A stretch of DNA of 64,000 nucleotides from JAUVXJ01 sp034411995 (GTDB lineage: Bacteria > Chloroflexota > Anaerolineae > UBA7937 > B3-Chlor), in NCBI GenBank assembly GCA_034411995.1, contig DAOUME010000026.1, positions 496,001 through 560,000 of the forward strand, read 5' to 3'. This document shows, piece by piece, positions 51,870 to 61,861 of this stretch. Below the pieces are notes generated by a model. That model was given only the letters and a program-made list of their open reading frames with translations. It did not search any database and was not told the DNA's origin. Numbering within the stretch: position 1 is the first letter of the stretch; each line of letters starts with the position of its first letter. The position numbers and the translations under genes are program-made.

Positions 51870-52760
51870 ATGACAGATAAACCAAGGACCATCATTCCCG
51901 GTCTCAGCAACTTCGTGGGCTGGTTCGCCAGAGGCGCGAGATGGTATGGCGCTGAATGGTATATCACCTCAGCGGGAGCAGTCATCCTCTTCGTCATCAT
52001 CGCGGTCACGGTTCTGGCACCTTACATCGCGCCCTATGATCCTACGGACTTCGTCGCCGATCCGTTCATCCCCCCCAACTCGCACTATCTGATGGGCACT
52101 GACAAGCTCGGACGCGACATCTTCAGTCGGGTTGTATATGGCGCGCAGACCATCATGATCGTCGCCATGCTTTCCGCCATCCTCTCGTCACTGGGAGGGG
52201 TGCCGCTCGGGCTGCTCTCGGGATTCACTGGCGGCAAGCTGGACCGGGTGCTGTCCCTGGTCATGGATAGCATCTACTCCTTCCCCGGCCTGATCCTGGC
52301 CATAGCCATGGCCGCCATGCTGGGGCCGGGAGTAGTCAACATCTCCATCGCTATTGCCGTGATCTACGTGCCCACCTACTACCGAATGGTGAGAGGCCAG
52401 GTACTCTCGGTCAAAGAGGAATTGTACGTGGAAGCGGCGGAGAGCCTGGGGGCTTCGGCAGGCACCATTCTACGCAGGTATGTCTTCCCCAATGTCATTC
52501 CCTCAGTGGCGGTGGTATTCTCTCTCAATATCTCCGACGCCATTCTGACCGAGGCCGGGTTGAGCTTCATCGGTCTGGGCGTGCCGCCTCCGACGCCAGA
52601 CTGGGGTTTTGACCTGAACGCCGGCCGCCCCTACCTGCCTGGAGGACGGTGGTGGCTCATCACTTTCCCAGGAGTCATGATCGCCATCGTGGCCCTCGGG
52701 TTCAGTCTCCTGGGTGAGGGCCTTAACGAGATCCTGAACCCGCGCCTGAGGGAAGCATGA
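51870..52760 (+). CDS. Peptide ABC transporter permease DppC-type
   Basis: 296 residues with the N-terminal OppC_N segment and six predicted helices. The loop HYLMGTDKLGRDIFSRVVYG is characteristic of DppC/OppC. The EAA-type loop (EAAESLGASAGTILRRYVFPN) docks to the ATPases. The product pairs with the upstream permease in the membrane. It ends in an ATGA overlap with the first ATPase gene. Ribosome site weak. Confidence 0.95.
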   Translation: MTDKPRTIIPGLSNFVGWFARGARWYGAEWYITSAGAVILFVIIAVTVLAPYIAPYDPTDFVADPFIPPNSHYLMGTDKLGRDIFSRVVYGAQTIMIVAMLSAILSSLGGVPLGLLSGFTGGKLDRVLSLVMDSIYSFPGLILAIAMAAMLGPGVVNISIAIAVIYVPTYYRMVRGQVLSVKEELYVEAAESLGASAGTILRRYVFPNVIPSVAVVFSLNISDAILTEAGLSFIGLGVPPPTPDWGFDLNAGRPYLPGGRWWLITFPGVMIAIVALGFSLLGEGLNEILNPRLREA

Positions 52761-53737
52761 GTCAGGGTAGGAAATACGACAAGCCGGATCACCTGGTCAG
52801 CATCAGAGATCTTGACGTTCACTACTATACCCGCGGGGGAGTGGTCAAGGCTCTGGACAGGGTGTCCCTGGACATCGACAGGGGTCAGTTGATTGGGCTA
52901 GTCGGGGAGTCAGGCTGCGGCAAGTCCACACTGGGTTTCAGTCTCCTGCGTCTCATCCCTTCTCCCGGCCGAATAGTGGCCGGCAGCATCATGTTCGACG
53001 GAGAGGAGCTGCTCGACAAGGATGAGGAGGAGATGCGGCACATCCGCGGCAAGAGGATCTCTATGATCTTCCAGGATCCCCTGACCTCTCTGAATCCCCT
53101 CCAAAGGATCGGCGACCATCTGGTGGAGACCATTACCACCCATGAGGCCATCAGCGCGAAAGACGCCTGGAATCGTGCCGAGGAGTTGGTGGACCGGCTC
53201 GGCATATCCCCCAGCCGACTGAACGATTACCCACACCAGTTCAGCGGCGGCATGAGACAGCGCATCATGATCTCTCTGGCCCTCGCCCTGGGGTCGGACC
53301 TCATCATCGCGGACGAGCCCACGACCTCGCTGGATGTGATCGTGGAGGCCCAGATACTGGACCTGTTGAAGGAACTAAAGGCCACGTACAACCTGACGTT
53401 GATGTTGATCACTCACAACATGGGAATCGTAGCGGAACTGGTGGATCGTGTGGCGGTGATGTATGCGGCCCAGGTCGCGGAGATAGCCGATGCCCTGGAC
53501 CTTTTTGCCGAGCCGCTGCACCCCTACACTCAGGGCCTGCTCAAGTCCATCCCCAACATCAGACTGCTGGATCAGGAGTTCGAGATCATGAAGGGCTCGC
53601 CACCTGACCTCATCGACCCGCCATCGGGCTGCAGGTTCCATCCCCGTTGTCCGCGCGTGATGGATATCTGCTCCGAGGTGGAGCCTGCCATGAAACACGT
53701 ACGAGACAGGACGATGGTGGCTTGCCACCTGTACTAG
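52757..53737 (+). CDS. Peptide ABC transporter ATPase DppD-type
   Basis: 326 residues. Walker A is GESGCGKST, the ABC signature FSGGMRQRIMISLALAL, Walker B LIIADEPTTSLDV, and the switch His is in LITHNMG. The C-terminal oligopeptide-type region has a CRFHPRCPRVMDIC cysteine cluster, seen in DppD/OppD subunits. It hydrolyses ATP at the inner membrane face together with the next protein. Start overlaps the permease stop by 4 nt. Confidence 0.95.
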   Translation: MSQGRKYDKPDHLVSIRDLDVHYYTRGGVVKALDRVSLDIDRGQLIGLVGESGCGKSTLGFSLLRLIPSPGRIVAGSIMFDGEELLDKDEEEMRHIRGKRISMIFQDPLTSLNPLQRIGDHLVETITTHEAISAKDAWNRAEELVDRLGISPSRLNDYPHQFSGGMRQRIMISLALALGSDLIIADEPTTSLDVIVEAQILDLLKELKATYNLTLMLITHNMGIVAELVDRVAVMYAAQVAEIADALDLFAEPLHPYTQGLLKSIPNIRLLDQEFEIMKGSPPDLIDPPSGCRFHPRCPRVMDICSEVEPAMKHVRDRTMVACHLY

Positions 53738-53748
53738 AAGGCCTGCAA

Positions 53749-54744
53749 ATGACCAAGGAACCCTCGAACGACAACATCGTCGAAGTGCACAGCCTCAAGA
53801 AGTGGTACCCCGTGCAGAAGGGTCTCGTGGAGAACCTCCTCACGCGCAGCAAGCAGTACGTGCGAGCCGTGGATGGCGTCGACTTCAATATCAGACGAGG
53901 AGAGGTCTTCGGCCTGGCCGGTGAGAGTGGCAGCGGGAAGACGACCACCGGAAGGCTAATCCTGGGTTTGACCAAACCGACTCAGGGACAGATTCTGTAT
54001 AACGGTGTGGACATTGCATCGCTCAAACCCAAAGCATTGCGAAAGCTGCGCCGGCGCATGCAAATGATCTTCCAGGATCCTACCGCTTCGCTGAACCCGC
54101 GCATGTCCATCGGAGAGGGCATCGGGCATCCCTTGGAGATCCATGGCATAGCCAGTGGAGAGACCAAGAAGGAGATGGTAGCCAGCATCATGCAGCGGGT
54201 GGGACTCACTCCCGCTTCGGTGCTCTATGATAAGTTCCCCCATCAGCTCAGTGGCGGTCAAAGACAGAGAGCCGTGATCGCCAGAGCACTCATTCTGTCG
54301 CCTGACCTGGTTATCGCCGACGAACCCATAGCCATGGCTGATGTGTCGGTCAGGGTCCTGCTCCTCGAACTGATGATCAGTCTCAAAGAAGACTTCAACC
54401 TAACCTACGTCTTCGTCACCCACGACTTGGCCACAGCCAAGTACATCTGTGACAGGATAGCCATCATGTATCTGGGCAAGATCATGGAACTGGGGACGTT
54501 GGAGCAGGTCTACACCAACGCCGGCCACCCCTACACACAGGCCTTGCTCGCCGCCGTCCCTGTGCCCGATCCTAGAGCGAGACGTAGTTATCCGATGCCC
54601 AAAGGCGAAATCCCTGACCCTATTGCTCCCCCATCCGGCTGCAGATTCCATCCCCGATGTGTCGAGGCCAAGGATATATGTAGCGTTGAGGAACCGGGCT
54701 TGGTGGCGGTCGAGGAGGGACACCTGGTGGCCTGTCACTTGTAG
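53749..54744 (+). CDS. Peptide ABC transporter ATPase DppF-type
   Basis: 331 residues. Walker A GESGSGKTT, signature LSGGQRQRAVIARALIL, Walker B LVIADEPIAMADVSV, switch His in FVTHDLATAKYI. The usual SALD D-loop reads AMAD here, a departure in a place that contacts the partner ATPase. The C-terminal CRFHPRCVEAKDIC cluster matches DppF/OppF. The ATG at 53749 lies 11 nt after the dppD-type stop; an earlier in-frame start would overlap that gene. A terminator follows. Confidence 0.94.
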   Translation: MTKEPSNDNIVEVHSLKKWYPVQKGLVENLLTRSKQYVRAVDGVDFNIRRGEVFGLAGESGSGKTTTGRLILGLTKPTQGQILYNGVDIASLKPKALRKLRRRMQMIFQDPTASLNPRMSIGEGIGHPLEIHGIASGETKKEMVASIMQRVGLTPASVLYDKFPHQLSGGQRQRAVIARALILSPDLVIADEPIAMADVSVRVLLLELMISLKEDFNLTYVFVTHDLATAKYICDRIAIMYLGKIMELGTLEQVYTNAGHPYTQALLAAVPVPDPRARRSYPMPKGEIPDPIAPPSGCRFHPRCVEAKDICSVEEPGLVAVEEGHLVACHL

Positions 54745-54777
54745 CGACAGGCGCATACAGCAGAAACTGGACGACGA

Positions 54778-54815
54778 AGAGAAGCCACCTGGCAAGCGGT
54801 GCAGGTGGCTTCTCT
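54778..54815. terminator. Bidirectional terminator between converging operons
   Basis: A perfect 14-bp stem (AGAGAAGCCACCTG with CAGGTGGCTTCTCT, 10-nt loop) lies 33 nt after the DppF-type gene and about 107 nt after the minus-strand binding-protein gene. Confidence 0.8.
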
Positions 54816-54922
54816 GTCTTGTCAGACTGCGATTGCGCAGGGGACCGCGCTGGCAGCGCTTCCCCGGTGCTGTCGCGCTGCCGATGGCTTTCGCGCCGTG
54901 CTCGCTCTGTTCGCCGGAGTGA

Positions 54923-56599
54923 CTACCTGGCTTGCTGGTCCAGATAGACCGTATTGTAATACTCCCCCGACTCGGCCAGCGCATGGGCTACGTACCCTTT
55001 CACGCTCGCACTCAGCAGCAGTGGAGTATGAGTGTGAGCGACGAATAGCCGCGGTACGTCGTCGTGCACCAGCTCGGCCACCTGGAAATAGAGTGGCTCG
55101 CGGTCCACGTGATCGCTGAGGGCCTGAGCCTTCAGAAGCAGGTCCATCGCCTCCTGAGCCGTCTCACTGTTCCAGTTGCCCTCCCTTGGCGTGGGAGCAC
55201 ACACAAAGGGGCACAAGAAGCTATCCGGGTCACCGTTGTCGGCGGTCCAACCGATCATCCAGATGTCGAACTTCCCGGCGGCCCTATCCTCCAAATACGT
55301 CTTCAAGTCCTCAGTCTTCAACCGCGGGTTGAGCCCCACGTCAGCCCAGTAGGAAGCGATGGCCTCGGCGATGTCCTCAGGGACCGGGTAGTAAGGTCTG
55401 GGGTTGGGCAGGTACCAGAAGTCGAAGGTGAACCCTTCCTCCACGCCTGCTTCCCGCAGCAGTCGTCTGGCCTCATCGGGATCGTAGCCGTAATCGTCGA
55501 TGTCAGGGTTGTGGCCCCAGAGCGCCGGCGGCACGAACTGGCTGGCGACTTCGCCTAGGCCGTCGTACAGGCCATCCACGATGGCCCGCTTGTCGATGGC
55601 CAGAGAGAGGGCCTTACGCACTCGCACGTCGTTCCACGGCTCCCGATCGGTCATCACGTTGATGAAGGCCGTGGTGTTTGCTGGCCTCAGCAGCACCTGA
55701 CAACTGGCATCCGACTCGCAGGCCAGCAGGTCGTCGATGTCGGGAGAGCCCATCCCCTGGATGTCCCCAGCCTGCAAGGCGCGGTAGCGGGCCGTGCTGT
55801 CGGGGATGACCCTGATGATCACTTTGTCGACCCTGGCCACCTGGCCGTGATAGTCGTCGTATCTCTCCAGCGTAATGTGATCGCCCTCCACCCACTCCAC
55901 GAACTTGAAGGGACCCGTACCCACGGGAACATAGCCAGGCAAGCCGTAGTTCTCGCCCTGCTCCTGGAGAGCAGCCGGGCTGATCATGTACATGAAGAAC
56001 ATGGCCATGTCCTGGATGAAGGGACCGAACGGCCTCGTCAGATTGAAGCGCACCGTGTACTCGTCCACCGCTTCCACGGAGCCGATGACGCAACTGGGGC
56101 GACCGTCATCGGCCACGTTGCCCTTGAAACCGCCGAACATGTACAGCCAATACTCAAAGTCTCCAGTGTGCTGGGGATGTGTCTGATCGAACTGGCGCTC
56201 CACGTTGAACACCACGGCATCAGCGTTGAAGGGGGTGCCATCGTGGAACTTCACGTCCTCACGAAGTGTAAACTCCCACACGAGGCCGTCCTCCGAAGTG
56301 GTCCATCCTGTCGCCAAGTCCGGCATCACGGTGGTTGTGCCAGGGGAAAACTTGACCAGGCCGTCGTAGAGCTGACTACAGACGCGAATGGACTCCCCAT
56401 CGGTGACGTCCGCAGGATCGATCTTGATGGCATCAGCGCCCTGGGCGAAGATGAAGTCCATCTCCTCGTCGGGCGCGGGGGGCGCCGGAGCGCACGAAGC
56501 TGCGATCAGACCCAGAACCAGCCCCAGCACGATCAGCGCGTTACAGACCCTGGCGTTCCTAGAGATGTTCTCTACCTCCTTCCACCGCTCATGGGTCAT
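54923..56599 (-). CDS. Second peptide-binding lipoprotein (SBP family 5)
   Basis: 558 residues. The signal segment is followed by a lipobox-like IAASC. The family-5 core shows LREDVKFHDGTPFNADAVVF and ALSLAIDKRAIVDGLYDGLG. It is clearly different in sequence from the binding protein at 48722-50299. It lies on the opposite strand with no permease of its own, so it may share the neighbouring transporter or be a solo solute sensor. The ATG at 56599 has GAGGG upstream. Its promoter may lie in the end of the alpha-2-macroglobulin gene. Confidence 0.93.
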   Translation of the reverse strand: MTHERWKEVENISRNARVCNALIVLGLVLGLIAASCAPAPPAPDEEMDFIFAQGADAIKIDPADVTDGESIRVCSQLYDGLVKFSPGTTTVMPDLATGWTTSEDGLVWEFTLREDVKFHDGTPFNADAVVFNVERQFDQTHPQHTGDFEYWLYMFGGFKGNVADDGRPSCVIGSVEAVDEYTVRFNLTRPFGPFIQDMAMFFMYMISPAALQEQGENYGLPGYVPVGTGPFKFVEWVEGDHITLERYDDYHGQVARVDKVIIRVIPDSTARYRALQAGDIQGMGSPDIDDLLACESDASCQVLLRPANTTAFINVMTDREPWNDVRVRKALSLAIDKRAIVDGLYDGLGEVASQFVPPALWGHNPDIDDYGYDPDEARRLLREAGVEEGFTFDFWYLPNPRPYYPVPEDIAEAIASYWADVGLNPRLKTEDLKTYLEDRAAGKFDIWMIGWTADNGDPDSFLCPFVCAPTPREGNWNSETAQEAMDLLLKAQALSDHVDREPLYFQVAELVHDDVPRLFVAHTHTPLLLSASVKGYVAHALAESGEYYNTVYLDQQAR

Positions 56600-56738
56600 G
56601 TTCAACCCTCGCCGGCAACCATACGCGGGCCACGAACGTTGGAACCACCCCATCCTCCAACGTGATAGACGGTGGACTAGAACAAGGCCGCACCATCACC
56701 ACCTGGGCCCTGAGTATGCTCGAGATCGAACCTGCGCT

Positions 56739-59700
56739 TCAAGGACGCCTGTCAATACGTAGAGCACTGCTGGCAGATCTTCCCCAGATTTCCGGCGCAT
56801 ACATGAGCAAGACCTCCGCAGGCATGGCCCTGAACTGGCCCACCGTCGTAGCTCGAAGGAGGTAGGTGTACTCGTACACACCGCGTGCGAGCCGAGCTGT
56901 GTAGAACACCGTGCGCCCGTCGCGCTGGATCACTCGCCAGCGTGTCTCGAGACCCTCAGCGCCGCCGGAGGCGACCGCCTTCGCACCAACACCCACAGGT
57001 TCTGTGCCCGACGGCAGCGGGTCTTCCACGACCACGTACCACCCATCGTCGGGAAGCTCGATCGTCAAGCGCACGCGCATCAGGTCGCCCACGCGGCAGC
57101 CGGTCAACGGTTCCCCAGTCACGGGATCCTCGTACCTGCGCTCAACGATGGGACCGTTCAAGGACCGCGCCGCCTCCAGCATCTCTGTCCTGGCAAAGTA
57201 CCCCAGAGCGGTCGCCACGTACACGACCCCTGGATCCTCAGCCACGATCTGGAGGCTGCTGTCCCCCGAAGCCAGGTCCGAGACGCTGAGCTCCAGATGT
57301 GATCCTGTGTTCTCCGGGCTCGCCGTCTCTGCCGCCCGCACCTCGCCATTCAGCAGTACCTCGTAGCCGAAGCTTTCCACTGGTTGTACCGAGACATCCA
57401 TCCATTCAGCGAGGGCCAGGACGATCTCTGCCGTCTCGTGGGTCGTGTGCCAGTATCCACCCTGCCGACCCCACATCAACCACCGCACCGACTTCAGCAC
57501 CAGAGGGTTATCAGGGTCGACGGCCAGCATGGCTTGCAGAACTGCGGCCGTCGTCTGGCCATCGCTCGACATCGCGGCCAGATCGTGCTGCTCCTCTGTC
57601 CAGTGCGCGGTGTTGGCGGTCTCCGTGACCTCCCCGGCCAACTCATTCACTATCTGCTGCGCTGTCTGACTGTCCCCCAGGGAATGGAGAGCCAGTGCCA
57701 GATACGCCTGGGCATAGAGATCCATCCGGCGGCGCCTCTCCGACAACGACCGGGCCAGTGACAGATCTCCATAGCCACATTCAGCCAGGACGTAGGAGAC
57801 ATAGGCCCTCTCGGCAACGGACCGTGCCTCCAACAGCGACTGCCGCAAGAAGGCAAGGCCTCCGCTCATCGTTCGCTCGTTGACGTCGTACCCAGCCCTG
57901 CGGGCGCGGTCTAGCCCCAGGATCACATAGGCGGTCTGGGAAAGCTGCGACTCATCTCCCCCGGACCAGCCCCACCCCCCGTCGCGATTCTGCAGACGAT
58001 ACAAGCGCTGCAAGCCGGCCTCTAGCGAACCAGGGAGCTGGGGCATGAGCTGCTCGCTATCGAGCCCCTGCTCAGACAACACTCGAGCGAGTTCCAGGCC
58101 GGGCAGAAAGCGGCTGATGGTCTGTTCCACTGAATCGTAAGGGCTGTCGCTCAGGTGCTCCACACTACCCACCAAGGCCGCGGCCACAGTGGGCGCCACG
58201 TCTACCTCCAGGTCAGCCCCCTCCACGCCAGCGGGCACACTCACGGCCTGGGACGCTTCGCCTTGTACGACGTGGGCGTCCAGCACCAGTGTGCGCTCCC
58301 CAAAGGGCTGGACAGACACGCTTTTCTGCACCACCTCTCTCCAGGGATCGGCTTCAGCGATCAGGGTGAGCGTCGCGTCTCCCGCCTCCTCGGCCTCGAC
58401 TGTCCATTCCAGCGTGACGCTCTCATCCCGCCCTATCACCACCGACCGAGCGTCCTCCCGCACACGAACACCACCAGAGGAGGCCAGGGTGACGCGAGCC
58501 TGGACGACATCGCCCGTGCGGTTCTCGACGGAGCCGCTGATGACGGCTTCGTCCCCGACGTATAGAAGGCGCGGCACGCTGGCAACCACCACTAGCGACC
58601 GCTGGGTGATGACCTTCTCCTCAGCTATGCCCACCAGGCCATCGAGGGTCACTCCCTTGGCCAGCGCTCGCCACTCCGTCACGTCGTCCGGCATCTGGAA
58701 CGTCACCACGGCGACACCTGCTTCGTCTGTGACGATGGCCGGGTTCCAGTACGCCACTTCTGGAAAGACGAACCTGGGCCCCTGCTCTGTTGCTCCCTCC
58801 GCACCGCCGTAGTCTTCAACCACGCGCGTTCGCTCCGCGTAGACGACCAGCGACTGCATGGTACGCACCGCCAGCTCGCGCCGGCCGTAGAAGGTCTCCA
58901 CCAAGTCGGGAGTGACGCCTCCGGCGTCAGACGGAATAGAGGCATCCACGACCTCCAGTGAGACCTCGGACCTGACCGGGCGGCCCAGGTAGTCTCTGGT
59001 CCTGACGGTGAAACTCGCCATCTGGCCAGGCTCATACCGCTGTTCATCAGGCGTCAGGCTGACCCGGAGCTCGTTCTCTGGGGCTTGAACGTTGAGCTCG
59101 ACGTAGCCGACTTTGAAGCCCGGACCCGAGCTGGCGACCCGGTCCCGGGGTACCAGGACCACGGAAACGAAGACGTTGGGCCCGTACGTATTCGCCAGCG
59201 GTATCTCCACTGTGGGACTATTGCCCTTCAGCTCACTGATGCTGTGGCTCAGTATCCCTCCCCGCTCGACGGTAACCAGCCCCAGCGCGCGCTCATAGGG
59301 CGATTGGACCAGCACCCTGGCGGTCTCGTCAGGCAAATAACTGGTCTTGTCGGCGATCAACTCTATCCGATCATGCTCAGAGAAGCGCCAGGCCACCTTG
59401 CGGTCGGGGTCGCTGACCCACAACTGGGCCGATGCCAGCACCGTATTCCCTCGGCCATCCCTGCCCCATGCTTCCACACGGTAGGGACCCCCCTGGCGCG
59501 GGACGAAGGAGATCCTCGCCTTGCCCTCGGCGTCGGTTGTGACCGTCGAGGTCTCCACCGTGGATACGATCTCCCGCCAATCCCAGTAAGTAAGTCCCTG
59601 AACAGTCGTGGGAACCTTCTCCCACTCACTGACCTCCACCGCATAAGAAAGTTCGAGGTCCTCCTGGTATCGACCGGCGATGTCCAGCGCCCTCAGATCG

Positions 59701-61856
59701 ATAGACGCTCGCTGGCCCTTCGTGATCACTGACCGGTCCGGCACCAGGTCGATGTAGAACTCCCCTCGATGCACGACCGCTCTCGCCTCGCCGCTCGCCT
59801 GCTCGCCGCCGAACTCTGTGACTGTGGCCTCCAGGGTGAGCACCTGGCTGCTCTCCTGCCGGGCTGCATCCGCCCGAAGCGACACGGCAAACTCGCCAGC
59901 CTCGTCGGTGACCCCTCTGCCGGCCGCAACCTCCCTCCGGCCGGGCTGCTCGCACGAAGCCCCGTCACAGGAGCCCCACTCGACGCCGTCTTCCTTCCAG
60001 GGCACCTGGTACGCGCTGCCATACACGGTGTACTCCACTGTGGCTCCCTCCACCGGCACCCCGAAGTAGTAGTCGGCGGTGATCGTGGCCGAGATGACCT
60101 CTCCGGTCATGTATTCCTCGTGGTCGAAGGCCACGTCTACGGTGAACGGCGCTTCCCCATGCTCCTCGATCTGCAAGGGAATGCGGTACTCCTCGGCGTC
60201 GACCACGGCCTCGAGGAAGTACTCCCCGGGCTCAACCTCATCGTTCAAGACGAAGGCACCGTGTACGGTGCCGAAGGGGCCGGTCTCCAGGTCGGCATCG
60301 TAGATGACATTCCCCTTGGAGTTGGCGGCGATCATCTGCACCTCCGTGCCCAGCGCTGGCAAGTTGTAGACGCCATCGTCGTCGCGCCACAGGATCGCTC
60401 GCAAGCTGGCCGTTTGCCCGGGGCTATACGCGGGACGATCTGTATACAGGAAGACAGTGTACGTCTGAGACTGTGAAGCCCATCGCCACAAGACCTGGTC
60501 AAAACGCCACGGCTCGATGCCCTCGTCCCAGCTATCAGAGCACAGGCTGAGACCCCCCTCGCCCTCCGCCACCGCATGAAGCCTTCCTGGTTGGCTCGAC
60601 AGGTCTGTGAAGAAGATGCCGTCTTCGTCAGTGGCCCCCGTGGCCAGGGGATCTCCACTGTCGTCGTACAGAGTCACAGCCAACCCCTCTACCGGGTGCC
60701 CATCTTCCAGGGACGTGGCCCATACCAGCGCTTGAGATGCCGTGCGTTTCAGCGTCAGCGCAATGCTCGTAGCCACGAGTATCTGGCTGTCCTGCGCCCC
60801 TTCCGGACATCGAGCGGCGAGGAGATAGATGCCCGGCGCCAATGGTCCCACGTCTAGAGCCAGCGTCTCGTCGCGATCCAGCGTGACCTCAGGTTCCATG
60901 GACCAAGAGGAGAGAGGCGTCTCTTCGGGCGTAAACAGCCTCCACTCCTCGCTGGAAAAGTTCGTCATGCTGATGTAGGTGGATACGTCCACCGGATACA
61001 GGTCGAGGTCTACCCGGCTGGCGTTCACCAGACCCAACTCCAACGTGTCAGAGACCTCCGCCGTCACCAGCACCTCCCTGCCCACACCCGCGAGCGCCAG
61101 ATACGGAGCCCGCTCCGTGGTCACGAAGGTCCATTCGAAATCCTCCACTGTCCGCAAGCCCTGTGCGGCATCCCGAGCGTTTCTGCCAATCGATACCCGA
61201 TACTCTGTCGAGGGGCTCAACTCGCCGCTGACGATCAACTGTTCGTCGCTCCAGGCCAAGCGCTGGCCCGAGATCTTCGGAGTGACAGAGAACCGCCTCT
61301 CTACCGATTCGTGATCCATGGGGCGACTGAACGTGATCGTGAGTTGATGGGGCAGATAGACGAACCTGGCTTCCTGTGAGGGCTGCGTCGCCACGATGGA
61401 CGGGGGCCCGATGGTGGTGAAGCCAAACGCGAAACCCCGCTCCATGCGCCGCATCAGCCAGCTTCGGGCGTCGCGGGTCACGCTCACCGTGATCTCTGTC
61501 TCCATCGGCCAATCCTCGCCCGGGGTAAAGACCAGCGTCGAACCCCTCCACGAGAGCTCACCGGCCACGTCCGGGGCGATGGTCACGCTGCTCTCTGTCG
61601 CCTCGGGGTTCATGGGGGTTAGGAAAGTGATGGTGACGGGGCTGCGGAGGGGAACGTCGGTGGCCTCCCATTCCGGGGAGAATCCAATGACCATGGGCGC
61701 GCGGAGGGGGCGGAGGAGGTTCTGGACCTGCTGGGGCACGAAAGCACGCAGCGCCCTGCGCAGAATAAGGTCCGTCTCAGTCACATTGAGGAAGACAACG
61801 ACGAAGCCGAGGAGCAGCGATAGCGAAACCGCCAACAGGACGATTCTGCGCCTCAA
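56739..61856 (-). CDS. Bacterial alpha-2-macroglobulin family protein, thioester cysteine absent
   Basis: 1705 residues with an N-terminal signal or anchor (about 5-25). Ig-like Big_5 domains (about 55-250) are followed by macroglobulin domains. The A2M core near residue 1030 reads VAYWNPAIVTDEAGVAVVTFQMPDD. The thioester domain starts near 1235; where active family members have GCxEQ this protein has D1241-S1242-V-E-Q (S1242 from TCA near 58131). A bait region is likely near 1000. The family traps proteases outside the cytoplasmic membrane; without the thioester it could still trap physically or act as a scaffold. It starts 5 nt after the TPR gene. Confidence 0.9.
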   Translation of the reverse strand: MRRRIVLLAVSLSLLLGFVVVFLNVTETDLILRRALRAFVPQQVQNLLRPLRAPMVIGFSPEWEATDVPLRSPVTITFLTPMNPEATESSVTIAPDVAGELSWRGSTLVFTPGEDWPMETEITVSVTRDARSWLMRRMERGFAFGFTTIGPPSIVATQPSQEARFVYLPHQLTITFSRPMDHESVERRFSVTPKISGQRLAWSDEQLIVSGELSPSTEYRVSIGRNARDAAQGLRTVEDFEWTFVTTERAPYLALAGVGREVLVTAEVSDTLELGLVNASRVDLDLYPVDVSTYISMTNFSSEEWRLFTPEETPLSSWSMEPEVTLDRDETLALDVGPLAPGIYLLAARCPEGAQDSQILVATSIALTLKRTASQALVWATSLEDGHPVEGLAVTLYDDSGDPLATGATDEDGIFFTDLSSQPGRLHAVAEGEGGLSLCSDSWDEGIEPWRFDQVLWRWASQSQTYTVFLYTDRPAYSPGQTASLRAILWRDDDGVYNLPALGTEVQMIAANSKGNVIYDADLETGPFGTVHGAFVLNDEVEPGEYFLEAVVDAEEYRIPLQIEEHGEAPFTVDVAFDHEEYMTGEVISATITADYYFGVPVEGATVEYTVYGSAYQVPWKEDGVEWGSCDGASCEQPGRREVAAGRGVTDEAGEFAVSLRADAARQESSQVLTLEATVTEFGGEQASGEARAVVHRGEFYIDLVPDRSVITKGQRASIDLRALDIAGRYQEDLELSYAVEVSEWEKVPTTVQGLTYWDWREIVSTVETSTVTTDAEGKARISFVPRQGGPYRVEAWGRDGRGNTVLASAQLWVSDPDRKVAWRFSEHDRIELIADKTSYLPDETARVLVQSPYERALGLVTVERGGILSHSISELKGNSPTVEIPLANTYGPNVFVSVVLVPRDRVASSGPGFKVGYVELNVQAPENELRVSLTPDEQRYEPGQMASFTVRTRDYLGRPVRSEVSLEVVDASIPSDAGGVTPDLVETFYGRRELAVRTMQSLVVYAERTRVVEDYGGAEGATEQGPRFVFPEVAYWNPAIVTDEAGVAVVTFQMPDDVTEWRALAKGVTLDGLVGIAEEKVITQRSLVVVASVPRLLYVGDEAVISGSVENRTGDVVQARVTLASSGGVRVREDARSVVIGRDESVTLEWTVEAEEAGDATLTLIAEADPWREVVQKSVSVQPFGERTLVLDAHVVQGEASQAVSVPAGVEGADLEVDVAPTVAAALVGSVEHLSDSPYDSVEQTISRFLPGLELARVLSEQGLDSEQLMPQLPGSLEAGLQRLYRLQNRDGGWGWSGGDESQLSQTAYVILGLDRARRAGYDVNERTMSGGLAFLRQSLLEARSVAERAYVSYVLAECGYGDLSLARSLSERRRRMDLYAQAYLALALHSLGDSQTAQQIVNELAGEVTETANTAHWTEEQHDLAAMSSDGQTTAAVLQAMLAVDPDNPLVLKSVRWLMWGRQGGYWHTTHETAEIVLALAEWMDVSVQPVESFGYEVLLNGEVRAAETASPENTGSHLELSVSDLASGDSSLQIVAEDPGVVYVATALGYFARTEMLEAARSLNGPIVERRYEDPVTGEPLTGCRVGDLMRVRLTIELPDDGWYVVVEDPLPSGTEPVGVGAKAVASGGAEGLETRWRVIQRDGRTVFYTARLARGVYEYTYLLRATTVGQFRAMPAEVLLMYAPEIWGRSASSALRIDRRP

Positions 61857-61861
61857 CTCGC

